DNA of 64,000 nt from Coenobita brevimanus (GCA_032717465.1 CM064671.1:51513856-51577855), one strand, 5' to 3'; positions 33,286 through 44,669 are shown, counted from the first letter of the stretch. The notes: generated by a model not told the origin, from the sequence alone. Numbers and translations: made by a program.

Positions 33286-35100
33286 ATAATTTAAGTGCTG
33301 CAGTGAGGATAACTTTCGACAAGTTAGGAGGTTTGCAGACAAGGCCTCGAGCTGGGCTGGAGGAGGAAATGTCCCTGGCGACAATTGGGAAGCTATTACA
33401 GGCACAGAAGCAAGAACTCAATGAACAATTACAGACACAGAATGAAGGACAGAAAAACTACAAGGGCAATTACAGGCCCAAAGTGAAGAACAGGAAGAGC
33501 TCAGAAACAAATTCAAAGAATAATTACCAGCACAAAGTGCCCAACTACAGACAAAGAATGAAGGACTGCAAGAACAGCTGCAGGCAAAGAATGAAGGACT
33601 GAAAGAACAGCTGCAACTAGAGGCACAAAGTGAAGAACAAAAAGAACATTATGAACAACTTCAAGAGGCATTACAGGAACAATAGAGGGAATTACAACTG
33701 AGTATACATGGACAGCTGAATGCTTTCATGGGAAAATGAAGGAAGAACAACAACAGTTGAAGGAGGAAATACAAGCTGAGCTACGGCAGCAGAAATATGA
33801 AGTAAGGAATAATGTGACTGTGTGCAAACAGGATGTAGAAGACCAGTTGAAGTCAATTAGTGAGGAAATAGTGATGGAGTGCAAACAGCAAGTGGATACC
33901 CAGCTGAAGATTAGTAAGGGAATACCGATAGAGTGCAGGCAGCATGTAGATAACCAGTTGAAGAATGTAGTTGAACATGTGAAGATAATCAGTGAGAAAA
34001 CTGAGGCTGTAGAGAAATATTGCACTGCTGAGCCTCAGGTTAGTGTACAGGGAGCATATGAAAGGAATGGACAGTGTAGACGGATCCCAGGAATTTAAAG
34101 GTAGCATTTCAAGGTTGAATAAGCACAATGCAGAAGTTTTAAGTCTTGGCCTTCATTACGATGCCCCAGTTCTTAGGCCCCAAACTAGTGAAATGCATGG
34201 CTATAATGAGGGTCTAATTAAAAGGAAACCTCAGGAATTTGATGGTAGAGTATCTTGGGAAGCTTACTGTGCACAGTTTTAGTTACCTGCGAATCAGAAT
34301 GGTTGGGATGATAGGCAGAGAGCAGTGCAGCTTGCTACTAGCCTTAAGGGTGCCACAATGGAAATTCTGGGCCAGATGTTAGTGATGGAGAGGAACGGTT
34401 ATCAGTCCCTCGTAGAAGTGGTGGAGTGCAGACTGAGGTTTAAAGAGGAAGATTCTGGAGCCATTTACGGGCTTGAGGAGAATCCCTCCAACAGCTTGCT
34501 CATAACCTGGAGTGTATGGCATATAAGGCATACCCTGGTGCTGCACCTAACCTGTTGGCTATTGTTCCAAGGGACCAGCTCCTCAATGCTCTTGATAGTG
34601 CACAATTGAAAGTGCAAGTGACGCAGGCACATGCAAAAGGTGCTAGCCAGGGCTCTAGAATTTGAATCCTATGTCAGGTCCAGTACATTCACCTTTCAGG
34701 CAGGTCATAGTGCAGGATTCAAGGCAAGAAAGGGGTAGGTATGTGAAAAGGAAAAATTTGAGGGAAGTTGCTGGTACTGTGAAAAGCCAGGACACAGAAT
34801 AGAGGATTGCTACAAGTGGAAGAGGGAACAGGAAAGACCGGAGAAGGCTGCTGGTTCTGGGGGAAGACAGATAACAAGAAGGAGGATTGTCACAAATTGA
34901 AGAAGGAGCAAGAACAGAGCAGTGCAAGGAAATCTTCAATTGTAACAAAAGCGTGTTGGACATGTAGCGAGGTGGGACACTTCAGTTCTGAGTGTCTGAA
35001 GAAAAAAATGGATGATAAGAAGACCAGAAAGAAGTGGAAAACGAGTGGAGGCTGGTGTGAAGGGGCAACCACCAGTCAGCTTTTCCCAAGTAGCCCCACC
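33282..35100 (+). pseudogene. Ty3/Gypsy gag, broken
   Basis: Gag of the element at 32473. The first part (33282-34000) is a Gln/Glu/Lys-rich coiled-coil-like region made of repeated LQAQ/EQLQ units, in at least two frames. Capsid-like sequence follows: KRKPQEFDGRVSWEAYCAQF near 34245, then a stop, then DRQRAVQLATSLKGATMEIL near 34340. Three nucleocapsid knuckles: CWYCEKPGHRIEDC at 34769-34810 (intact CX2CX4HX4C); a degraded one at about 34850-34890 in which the second Cys and the His are lost (GCWFWGKTDNKKEDC); and CWTCSEVGHFSSEC at 34954-34995 (intact). Frameshifts and stops separate the pieces. Confidence 0.85.
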
Positions 35101-35159
35101 GCCTAGAAAATGCAAGAGAACATCAATCGACAGTGTGCAAATAGACGGACGGAAGGATA

Positions 35160-35930
35160 GACGGAAAGAAGTGTTCCCTGGTGATTGATTCGGCATCAGA
35201 GCAGACTTTTGTGAGGCCTGATGTGTTACGTCATCGGTATCTGCCTGAGTCATCAGAACAACTGTGTGGAGTAACTGGGCACCGCACAGAAATGAGGGGA
35301 CCCCTGGATGTCCGCACTGAAGTGGCAGGGCAAGAGACTACTCTACCAGTCTACTTGGCCAACATTGGGGATCCTTGCCTTCTGGGTCTGGACTATCTTA
35401 TGTCCATGGGATGTGGGCTGGACTTCTGCTCCATGAAGCTGAGAGTTCGAGGAAGGTCAGTTCCTGTTACAGCAGCGAAATGTACCAGTTCTGGTGGCGA
35501 GATGAGGGCACTCTCACTGCAGTGATACCCCCAAAATCTGAACTGTTGCTCCAGTGTAAGGTGAGTGGCTCTTTCGACAGCTGCATAAGGGTAGTGGAGC
35601 CTGATGTGCGGTGCCAGACGAAGGCTGGAGTGATTGTTGGGAGGACACTGGTGGAAACAGGTGCAGGTGAGGTGCCGGTTGTGGTGGCCAATTTCTCCTG
35701 TGAGCCACAGAAGATCAATGAGGAAGAAATTGTAGGACTGCGCCAGATGGTGGACCCTGAGTGGGATCAGAGGAAGGCCTGTAAAAAAGGGCGGTACGTG
35801 CCAGAGCACTTACAATACATTTTCTCAAGGAGTTGTCAATGCCTGGATGGTTCACATGTGCTGAAGCAGAGGCAGCTGCTGACGAAATTTGCTGATGTCT
35901 TTTCCAAGGGAGACCTAGACCTGGGGTGAA
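35160..35930 (+). pseudogene. Ty3/Gypsy protease and linker
   Basis: LVIDSASEQTFVRPD at about 35180 stands where a retropepsin has its DSG/DTG active site; here it is DSA, so the Gly after Asp-Ser is lost. LLGLDYLMSMGCGLDF near 35380 matches the ILG-D-fold end of retroviral-type proteases. 35375-35929 continues in another frame into the linker typical of this group (VVANFSCEPQKINEEEIVGL), followed by FADVFSKGDLDLG just before the RT. Confidence 0.8.
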
Positions 35931-35935
35931 TGGAT

Positions 35936-36600
35936 CTGGTAGAGCACAGTATAGACACCAGAGATCACTGATTAAACAGCCAGTGTGGAGGATGGCTCCA
36001 GCCCAATGGCAAGAAATGGAGAAGGTGATGGAGAATCTCTAAAGTCAAGGAGTAATAGAAAAGTCTAGCAGTCCTTGGGCATCAGCAGTGGTTCTGGTAA
36101 GGAAAAGGATGGCTCAGGAAGGTGATGTATGGATTATCAAGCCCTCAATGAAGTGACAGTGAAGGATGCATACTCTTTGCCAAGTATTGATGACACCCTG
36201 GATGCTCTGTCAGGTGCTAAGTGGTTCTCCACTCTAGACATGAAGGCAGGATACCACCAGGCCAATATTGCGGAGAGAGACAAAGAGAAGAGAGCCTTTT
36301 CATACGGGTGGGCTTTATGGCAGTTTAAAGTGATGCCATTCGGCCTATGCAATGCTCCAGCTACGTTTGAGCACCTCATGGACTGCATACTTGAAGGCCT
36401 GCACTGCAGACGACTCTCATCTATCTGGACGATATAATTGTGTCTGGACAGACTTTTGACTAGGAACTGGAGAGGCTGTTGGAGGTGTTGAACAGGATCC
36501 ATGCAGCACACCTCAAGCTGAACCCCAATGCATGCTGCTTGTTTCAGAAGGAAGTAAAGTACCTGGAACACATTGCAGGCAAAAGCGGCATCTGAACTGA
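35936..36600 (+). pseudogene. Ty3/Gypsy reverse transcriptase
   Basis: Polymerase domain. Recognisable blocks: VIEKSSSPWASAVVLVRK near 36055, MDYQALNEVTVKDAYSLP at 36129, WFSTLDMKAGYHQ near 36220 (first catalytic Asp), QFKVMPFGLCNAPATFEHLM near 36320, and YLDDIIVSG at 36422-36450 carrying the catalytic Asp pair. The YLDD box is in a different frame from the preceding block, so at least one frameshift separates them; a stop follows near 36463. Confidence 0.9.
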
Positions 36601-37145
36601 CCCAGAGAAGGTGGCAGATTTGGAAAACTGGCAAATTCCAACATGTGTGAGAGAGCTACGGAGTTTACTGGGCTTGTGCACCTACTATCAGCGTTTTGTC
36701 AAAGACTTTGCAATGATAGCTGCACGTCTTGAGAAGCTGCTGGGGAATAGGCAGAAGTTTGCATGGACAGCAGAGACTCAGCCTTCGACGAACACCAGCA
36801 TGTGTTGGCAAGGTCTCCAGTATTGCTGTACCCAGACCAGAATCAGCCATTTATCTTGGACTGTGACACGAGTGACCATGGTATTGGTGGAGTCCTGTTG
36901 CAAAAGAAGGATGAGAAAGAGTATGTAGTAGCATATTACAGCATGAAGCTCAGCCCACCAGAGCAGAACTACTGTGTGACCCGTAAGGAGCTCTTGGCAG
37001 TGATGAGGAGCCTTGATATCTTCCGTCCCTACCTGTATGGGTCAAACTTCATCATCAAGATGGACCATGTGGCTGAAAACAGTAAAGAATCCGGAAGTAC
37101 AACTGGCGTGCTGGCTTGGGAAGCTAGACCAGCACAATTATGAGG
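36601..37145 (+). pseudogene. Ty3/Gypsy RNase H
   Basis: The thumb/connection (LRSLLGLCTYYQRFVKDFA, near 36655) leads into RNase H: FILDCDTSDHGIGGVLLQ near 36850 contains the first catalytic Asp, YSMKLSPPEQNYCVTRKELL near 36940 the Glu helix. A small deletion and frame change near 37080 disrupts the end (the usual DH..L block). Confidence 0.85.
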
Positions 37146-37239
37146 TACAGCACTGTCCTGGGCGGGTACATGGCAATGCTGACAGCCTGAGTCGTTGGCC
37201 TTGTGATCCAGACTGATGGCAGTGTAGTAAAAAGGAAGA

Positions 37240-38210
37240 TCATAGTAAGAAATGCAGCCATACTTCAGTGACAGGACCAGCAGCAGATGAAGACCTGAAG
37301 AGGGTGCAGATGGAAGATGCAGATTTACAACCTGTGCTAGAGTGGCTTCAGTGGAGTACAGTGCGACCATCTTGGGAAGAAGATTCCAGGTTAAGCCCTA
37401 TGACCAAGAACTACTGGAGTCAGTGGGACCTTCTTTCTTTGAACAACGGACTACTGGAGCGTCAGTGCGAGTCACCCGATGGCCTCAGCAAGCATTGGCA
37501 ACTGATGATTCCGAAGAAGATGAGTTCCGAGATCTTGAATGAGTCCCATAACCAGATCACTAGTGGGCACCTGGGAATGAAGAAAACTCTAAGGCAACTG
37601 CAACAGAGGTTCTACTGTTTTGGCATGCGTCAGGATGTTGAAGAGTGGTGTCAGGCCTGTGATGTATGCTGTGCCAAGAAGGGATCCAAGAAAAATGGTT
37701 GTGTCCCTCTCCAGCTGTAATAAGTGAGTGCACCGATGGGAAGAGTTGCGATGGACATTGCTGGACCTTTGGCACTCACTGAAAGAGGAAACCAGCATAT
37801 ATGTGTCGCCATGGACTACTTCTCAAAGTGGCCAGAAGACTATGCTATCCCCAATCAAGGGGCGGCGACTGTTGCTCAGGTGTTGGTTGATCAGTTTCTC
37901 TGCCGTTCTGGGATGCCACACGAGCTACATTCAGAACAGGGTAGAAACTTCGAGTCTGATGTGTTCTGTGAGTGCTGGAAGTTACTGGGGATAAAGAAGA
38001 CCAGGACAACTCCCTAAGGGCAAAGTCAGATGGGATGGTGGAGAAATTCAATTTTACCCTGGGTCAAGAACTGGCCAAATACTGCGTTGATGGACAAACA
38101 GAATGGGACCAGAAATTACCTGCGTTGCTGATGGCTTACCGGTCTGTAGCCCATGAGTCTACCAGCTACACTCCTGCAAAACTAATGTTGGGCCACGAGT
38201 TATGCTTACT
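37240..38210 (+). pseudogene. Ty3/Gypsy integrase, interrupted by a SINE
   Basis: Zinc-binding HHCC region: SHNQITSGHLGMKKTL near 37545 and EEWCQACDVC near 37650. Catalytic core: MGRVAMDIAGPLAL near 37740 (first Asp), FLCRSGMPHELHSEQGRNFE near 37900 where the second catalytic Asp is Glu, and DGMVEKFNFTLGQEL near 38030 with the catalytic Glu. A stop at about 38016 and a frameshift break the core. The reading resumes after the SINE (38212-38632) with LLMGRPHGEELP. Confidence 0.9.
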
Positions 38211-38644
38211 CATCTGAGAAATTACCAATATGCCAGGAATCGAACCTGGGACTCTCAGGTGTAGTGGTATGCTGCCTGGCTCTCACCTGAGAGTCCCGGG
38301 TTCGATTCCCTGCATATTGGTAATTTCTCAGATGGTTTTTCCTGTGTAAAATACAGGTTTCTCTCTTCATTCTGACTTGCTGGAAGTGCTTGGGATAGAT
38401 TAAAAGCATCTACTTGCCCGAGTGCCAGGGGGTTAACTCACCCTCTTCAGGCCCACAGTGGGGGCGGAGGGACGTTGCTTACAAGATTGTGACAACGTAA
38501 GTTAACTTTTACCTGGTTGTGGTGTAGTGGTATGCTGCCTGGCTCTCGCCTGAGAGTCCCGGGTTCCATTCCCGGCACATTGGTAATTTTTCAGAAGATT
38601 TTTCCTGTGTAAAATACAGGTTTCTCTCTTCTTTATGCATACTC
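38200..38644 (+). mobile_element. tRNA-Glu-derived SINE inserted in the Gypsy integrase
   Basis: Insertion flanked by a 12-bp duplication, TTATGCTTACTC (38200-38211) and TTATGCATACTC (38633-38644). 38258-38312 looks like the body of tRNA-Glu(CTC): GTGTAGTGGTATGC (box A region), CTCTCAC (anticodon loop), GGGTTCGATTCCC (box B). A tail of CCTGTGTAAAATACAGG (itself a hairpin) and TTTCTCTCTTC follows. A second copy of tRNA-like head plus tail is at 38521-38632, with 150 bp of SINE-like sequence between. The first copy is preceded by an inverted 50-bp piece of itself. Confidence 0.85.
38212..38333. repeat. 50-bp-arm hairpin formed by an inverted SINE head
   Basis: 38212-38261 is the reverse complement of 38284-38333 with three mismatches; the 22-nt loop holds box A and part of the anticodon arm. 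Consistent with a 5' inversion during target-primed reverse transcription, or two head-to-head SINEs. Confidence 0.92.
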
Positions 38645-39208
38645 GTTGACTTGTTAATGGGAAGACCTCATGGTGAAGAGCTGCCTACAGACACCATCGG
38701 TTATGCGAAGCACCTTCAGGAAAGGCTGGCTGAGGTACATCATGAAGTGCAAGGAGCTTTAAGGTTTTCAGGAGAGGTGATGAATTGCAAGTATAATGCC
38801 AAGGCAGGTGAGGTGAGCTTCAAGGATGGTGAGCAAGTTTGGTTATACATCCTCAGTGAAAGAAGGGGCAGTCACCAAAGCTACAGAGTCCATGGGATGG
38901 GCCTTACACTGTGTTGGATTGTCTATCAGACTTAACGTATCGGATTCGGGGAGGCAGGAAGTCTCACCCAAAGGTGGTACACGTGAACCGCGTATGGCAG
39001 TACCAAAGGCCAGGACAGTACAGCTGGAATGTCTCCGAGGAATCATGTTCTCCCACAGCCGAGGAAGTTGAGGAGGACCACGGAGCTGAAGTGCAAGAGG
39101 ATGGCAACAGTTGTCCAAGAGAAGATGTGAATCAGGAAGAGGACCAAGACCTTCCAGAAGTGGACTGTTTGGATGGGCAAGGACGTCATCGGAAGTGGCA
39201 CAGAAGAT
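38640..39208 (+). pseudogene. Ty3/Gypsy integrase C-terminus (GPY/F-like)
   Basis: Continuation of the integrase after the SINE: YAKHLQERLAEVHHEV near 38700, SFKDGEQVWLY near 38815, then DCLSDLTYRIRGG and VVHVNRVWQYQRPGQY near 38915-39015, the usual end of the GPY/F module. An acidic tail (EEVEEDHGAEVQEDG) runs to the stop at about 39208. A frameshift lies near 38845. Confidence 0.75.
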
Positions 39209-39310
39209 GACATAATGAGTTGAAGGATTATTTTGTGTATAGTTAGATGTTTCATTAGGATTATGGGTTATGTTTGTATATATTGTGTAGTTTTGTGGGG
39301 AGGACAAAGA

Positions 39311-39326
39311 ATTAGGGAGGGGGTAG
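39311..39326 (+). promoter_or_regulatory. Polypurine tract
   Basis: ATTAGGGAGGGGGTAG immediately precedes the 3' LTR start TGTTAGGG; primer site for plus-strand synthesis. Confidence 0.7.
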
Positions 39327-39542
39327 TGTTAGGGAGTGAGATTTGCCAATTAGGTAGGCAAAATGTTTCTGGCTCCAGTATGGGTCAGAGCTGCCAATTT
39401 GCCTGCTAATTGTGAGTGTACTTAATTCATAAGTTATGCATTAATTTTTGTGCCCTTTTTCTTTATAATGTTTCATTAATGTGATTGCTTGTTAATTATG
39501 TAATTTTATTTAAGTCAGTATGCTAAATAATTTACAGTGTTA
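39327..39542 (+). mobile_element. 3' LTR of the Gypsy element, cut by the assembly gap
   Basis: Matches the start of the 5' LTR with substitutions and a deletion. The sequence runs into Ns at 39543; the missing tail can be read in the tandem units at 44043-44669 and 49908-50534, where it ends GACGTTACA. Confidence 0.9.
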
Positions 39543-39642
39543 NNNNNNNNNNNNNNNNNNNNNNNNNNNNNNNNNNNNNNNNNNNNNNNNNNNNNNNNNN
39601 NNNNNNNNNNNNNNNNNNNNNNNNNNNNNNNNNNNNNNNNNN
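39543..39642. other. Assembly gap (100 N)
   Basis: Exactly 100 Ns. By alignment with units 2 and 3 the gap replaces about 1.39 kb of sequence (rest of the LTR plus its downstream flank). Confidence 0.97.
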
Positions 39643-40010
39643 AAGAGCTTGGCTCCAGTTACAGGAAATTTCTAAGAAAAGTTCGATAATCTGTGTTGTT
39701 CAAAACGACGTAATATTAAAAGAAAACGGCTGATAAAAGAGAACGAATAATAAAGATTAATACTAAAGAAGGAATAAATATTAAAATTCCTGAAGAGGGA
39801 GGATGTGGAGGTAAAAAAGAACAATGAAGCTGCGCAGATACAATACTGTAGTTTAGTTCTTTGGAGGTGGACGTGTTTTGCTTAGTTTGCCATCAACCCA
39901 TTCTTAAAATGCTAATCGTGATTGTCATTGTATCGCAGAGTGTAAGAAAATCCTAAGGTGGTAACCTAGATACGATGTGTGCCGATCAGGCAAAAAGCAC
40001 TTTGACTTCT
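39643..40010. other. Unit spacer, no gene
   Basis: Non-coding in all three units (also 45483-45850 and 51347-51714). Confidence 0.5.
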
Positions 40011-41070
40011 ACAAGGGGTGCTTGATAAGTACTTGGCCTAATGTACAGGGAGACGAGATATACAGCTCTAAACTTACATACAGTTTAACTCTTTGACTAC
40101 ACAAGAAGTTTGATATTCATAACTGTTGTTTTTTTTTGTTCCAGATAACTGAAATTCAAGAGTCAGTAGTTTTTGAGAATGGACAATATCGCCCATCTTG
40201 CAGTCATCCGCTACCTCGGAATCAAGGGCTTATCACCCAAGGAGATCCACGAGGAAGTGGTGGTGACACAAAAGGACGATGCCCCTTCCTACAGCATGGT
40301 TAAGAAGTGGGATGCTGAATTTAAACGAGGCATAGAGAGCCTGGAAGATGACCCTCGTCCAGATGACCTGTCACTGTCATAACACAGAAAACCATTGACA
40401 AAATCCATGGCATGTCTTGGCAGATTGTTGAATAACAGAGTGTTAAATTGCCACACAGCTGGATATCTCCCAGGAATGCACCTGTGCAGTTATTGCAGTT
40501 TATCCACAGTGAACTCCAAATGACCAAGATTTTAGCTCGCTGAGTCCCGATGCTCCTTGGACCTGATCAGAAGTGGATTCAGCACAGCATGTCAAAGGAC
40601 AATGTTCCTATTTTTAATGCAGGTCCCGAGAGATTTCTCCGGCGATTCGAGGCCATGGATGAGACTTGGCTGCATCATTTCCAGCCAGAGATAAAAGAAC
40701 AATGGAAACAATGGAAAAATACAGTCCGTGATGTCTGCAGGAAGGTGATGACCATCATTTTTGACGATGGAGAAGGAGTGATCTTGGCAGATTACGTGGA
40801 AAAGGGTCACACTTTCACTGAGGTCTTAAAGTTGCTCTCTTTGGGCCATTACGAGAAATAATTAAGAAGAATCGGCGTGGGAAGCTAACAAGAGGGGTGC
40901 TCTTCTAAGAAGATAATGCTTAGGCTTACGAGTCGGCGGTGGCCATTGCTGCTATCCATGAATGTGGATTCCAGCTTGTCAAACACCCGACCTATTCACC
41001 TGATTTGGCACCCTCAGACTACTACATGTTCCCCAAGATGAAAAAGGAGCTCAGCATTTTTTTTCCTTTT
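40011..41070 (+). pseudogene. mariner transposase, unit 1
   Basis: Decayed Tc1/mariner-superfamily element of the mariner group. A TIR-like 5' end CAAGGGGTGCTTGATAAGTA is at about 40011. The helix-turn-helix N-terminus reads IRYLGIKGLSPKEIHEEVVV with MVKKWDAEFKRGIESLEDDP. First catalytic Asp: MDETWLHHFQPE near 40655. Then FDDGEGVILADYVEKG near 40760, second Asp in EDNA near 40913, and third Asp in YSPDLAPSDYYMFPKMKKEL near 41015. The second and third Asp are 34 residues apart (DD34D), diagnostic for mariner. Stops replace the usual residues around the second Asp, and a stop follows the N-terminal domain. The 3' TIR was not found. Relative to units 2 and 3 a one-base difference near 40741 keeps this copy open longer through the core. 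Confidence 0.9.
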
Positions 41071-41627
41071 TTTTATGCAAGGAAGAAGGAATCAAAAGCC
41101 AGGAGCCCGCAAACCTTTTTTTTTTTTTTTTCTTACTGTTTGGTTATGTATTTTATCAACTGTAAATATATTGTATTATATAATTGGGGTGGACAGTTCT
41201 CGTATTTGAAATGGTTCCTATTTGTGGCCATTGAATTTCTTATATAGATGTCCCCTATATAAAACTACACGCCTCACCTGTAGGCACCAGTTGACGAGTG
41301 CAAGTGGGCAATATAGATAGGTATTGCGCAGTTGCAGTCGATGGTGTTGTGTCGATACAGGTATTTTACCTGTTGTACGTATGTACATACTTTTCATGTG
41401 TTTGTATGTTTTCTTAATTAGGGCCGATAGTTGATGTTTTATTGAATAATTCGTGACTCATCTGGTTCTTTGATATACTGATGTTCCCTTCATTTAATAC
41501 TGTACATATGCCTCACCTAACAGTCAGCAGGTGATAAGTGCAGCTGTGTTATGTAGAGAGGCATTGCACATTTGCAGTAGATGATGTTCTTTTGGCTGAG
41601 GTAACTATACTCCCATAAGTATAAATG
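41071..41627 (-). other. 3' UTR of the RTE LINE with an internal direct repeat
   Basis: Non-coding. A roughly 90-bp block around GCCTCACCTGTAGGCACCAG (41271) recurs, diverged, at 41510 (GCCTCACCTAACAGTCAGCA). Equivalent segments in units 2 and 3. Confidence 0.55.
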
Positions 41628-42950
41628 TCACCTATTACATTCAAAACATATACAGCCATAACTAGTCCACTGCTGAATAAAGGCCTCCCCCAACCTTTTC
41701 CACGAATTCCTTGACTGAGCCAATCTTTGCCAAATTTTCCCTGCAAATTTCTCCATCTCATCTCTCCATCCCCTGTCTGGCCTTTTTCTCCTATGCTTAC
41801 TTTCTCTTGGTGTCCAGTCAGTAAGCCTCTTGCTCCATCGGTTATCTCTTATTCTTGCTATATGGCCTGCCCACCTCCATTTCTGTTCCTTTATAATCCC
41901 CACAATATCTTTGACTTTAGTCTGCTCTCTCACCCAAGTTGATATTTTCCTGTCTCTTAAAGATATGCCCAACATTGATCTTTCCATTGCTCTCTGAAAA
42001 CGGATTAATTTATTTTCCATTGATTTTATCAATTTCCAGGTCTCACAAGTATACGTCATAGTTGGAATTATGCATTCGTTATATACTTTTCGTTTCATAC
42101 AAACTGGCAAGCTACTTTTCATGATGTCTCTATGTTTACCGAAAGCTTTCCATCCAATTCTAATGCGTCTTTTTATTTCGCTATTATGATCTTTCGTTAA
42201 TTTTAGTACATGTCCCAAGTAGTTGTACTCCTCAACTTCTTCAAGAATTTCATCGCTTATTCTGATGACGCTTTTTGGTGTTTGTGGATTAAACATTACT
42301 TTAGTTTTACTTCGGTTCATCTTCAGTCCTACTCTCAGACCTTCTCTGTTCAGGTCATTTAACATTTCTTGCAATGCCTCCTCTGTTTCTGAGATTAGGA
42401 CAATGTCATCAGCAAATCTTAAATGCTTTAGCTTTTCTCCATCAATGTTCCCTACTTTGTTTTCCCAGTCTAGCTTTCTGAAAATACATTCTAGGCATGC
42501 TGTACATAATTTTGGTGAAAATGTATCCCCCTGACGCACGCCCTTCTCAACCTTATTTTTTTCCTGAGTCCTTATGTAATTTAACTGTAGTAGTTCCCTC
42601 TTTATATATGTTTTCGAGCAGGTTTACAATGTTCTCATTCACTCCTTGATCTCACAATGAATTTATAATTGCTATGTGCTCCACTCAGTCGAAAGCTTTT
42701 TCGTAATCAACAAAAGCTAAGCACAGTGGTTAATTATATTCTATAGTTTTCTCAATTAGCTGTTTCATTGTCTGCAGATGATCAATGGCCGAATACCCGC
42801 TTCGGAATCCTGCCTGTTCACGAGGTTGGTGATCCTCCAAAATTGTTGTTATTCTGTTCGTAAGGACTTTAGTTAAGAATTTGTAAATGACTGATAGTAA
42901 GCTAATGGGTGGATAGTTACTAAGATCTTTTGAGTCACCTTTTTTGTAGA

Positions 42951-42952
<2 letters not shown>
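41628..42952 (-). pseudogene. RTE-clade LINE reverse transcriptase, unit 1, minus strand
   Basis: 5'-truncated RTE-type (BovB-like) LINE. Minus strand: YKKGDSKDLSNYPPISLLSV near 42920, PREQAGFRSGYSAIDHLQTM near 42800, a broken stretch near 42700-42540, RQGDTFSPKLCTACLECIF from 42539, LRFADDIVLISETEEALQEM near 42410 (catalytic ADD intact), NRSKTKVMFNP, VEEYNYLGHVLKL near 42220, and the RTE C-terminal signature KWRWAGHIARIRDNRW near 41870 with DRGWRDEMEKFAG. 41628-42539 is open for 303 residues. The 5' end stops at a (TA)n tract. No endonuclease domain. Frames differ slightly between units. Confidence 0.92.
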
Positions 42953-42986
<34 letters not shown>

Positions 42987-43007
42987 TCATCATCATCATC
43001 ATCATCA
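42953..43007. repeat. (TA)n then (ATC)n, unit 1
   Basis: The ATC run is the 3' tail of the minus-strand SINE; the TA run lies between SINE tail and LINE. Confidence 0.9.
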
Positions 43008-43537
<530 letters not shown>

Positions 43538-43539
43538 TG

Positions 43540-43934
43540 TATATACCAATGCACATATATGTACAGTCTCCAGCAAAAAAAAGCGAGTGACCAGCTTGAC
43601 GAGCAGGTTGGTATATGTGGCACCGCCGCACCCACAGTTCCACCCCCCCTCTCTCCCTCATTCCCATTCATTTGTCTACCCTCCACCCTCCCCACATCTA
43701 GTGCAAGACTCGCATTGTCTCAACCACTCTTCCATCATCCATTTGTCTTATAAATAATGGTTTTGTTATGATAACGAATAAAAACATAATACACTGTGCT
43801 TGAATCCACAGTATAGTTATTTATACACCACGATCTGAACATAGGGTGATATACTGTAGTATATCCGTATGACAGAGAGGTCTTTAATCATTCAATTTAT
43901 CATTTTGATGATTGTATCCAATCAGTGTGTAACT
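43540..43934. repeat. Dispersed repeat hosting a TTAA insertion, unit 1
   Basis: Starts near CAGTCTCCAGCAAAAAAAGC and runs to the TTAA at 43935. Also in units 2 and 3 and, inverted and without the piggyBac-like insertion, at 61290-61760. No coding content. Confidence 0.8.
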
Positions 43935-43938
43935 TTAA

Positions 43939-44042
43939 CCCCTTAACCGCGGGGCATCACTTTCGTGACGCTTGGGGGCAAGGGATCATACCGCGGGGCG
44001 TCGCTTTTGTGATTCTGTGTTATTTTGAATTCACCCGGGCTT
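43939..44042 (+). mobile_element. Truncated piggyBac-like element (first 104 bp), unit 1
   Basis: TTAA at 43935-43938 then CCCCTTAACCGCGGGGCATC. Cut at the tandem-duplication junction after CACCCGGGCTT. Same 104 bp at 49804-49907. Confidence 0.95.
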
Positions 44043-44669
44043 GTTAATTATGTAATTTTATTTAAGTCAGTATGCTAAATAATTTACAGTGTTATGTAAT
44101 ATAAGAAAACTCTTGCATGTTTTGGTTGTCTCCGAGTTGGTAACTGTACTCTTTAGATTACACCAGAACTGTGGATATGTGGATCATTCTCGAACAATGC
44201 AAGCTTATAAAAGGATGGATAAGACACTAGAACAAGTTTAGTCGGTTTTCAGTTCATTCTGAATGTAGTGCAATGTTGTCAGTGAAGTTTGTGTTGCTGG
44301 CAATCATTAAGTGTAATTGCAGTTAGTGAAAATTATTTTCGGTACCTGTGAATACAGTGACGTGTTGTCAAGCATTAAGTGTAATAACAGTGAGCTGTTG
44401 TCAAGCATTAAGTGTAATAGCAGTTAGTAAAGTTTGTACAGCCCCAGTGCTTGTAAGAACAGTGAAGTTGGAAAGCATTCAGTGTAATTATTTGGGAAAA
44501 TAAATACAGTGAACTTAAGAAGCCAGTGTTTATTCACCAAGCCTGAGCTGATCTTGTGCACTGTACACTTATAGGCTGGCAATAGGAAGAACAACTCACT
44601 GGGTAACGTCCTTCCTATACTGCACTACTACTGTTGGAGCATTTGGTAGTGTGGGGTGCGGACGTTACA
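44043..44669 (+). mobile_element. Gypsy LTR tail, unit 2
   Basis: 627 bp of LTR ending GACGTTACA, with its TATAAAAG box at about 44206 and AATAAA near 44500. Detached from the internal region by the duplication. Confidence 0.92.

Noticed and set aside
38258..38330. tRNA-Glu-like gene
   Set aside because: Box A, anticodon loop and box B are present, but the acceptor stem does not pair, a second diverged copy lies 260 bp away and a target duplication flanks the pair. It is a SINE, not a tRNA gene.
40173..41060. Active mariner
   Set aside because: Stops next to the second catalytic Asp and after the DNA-binding domain in all three units, and no matching 3' terminal repeat found.
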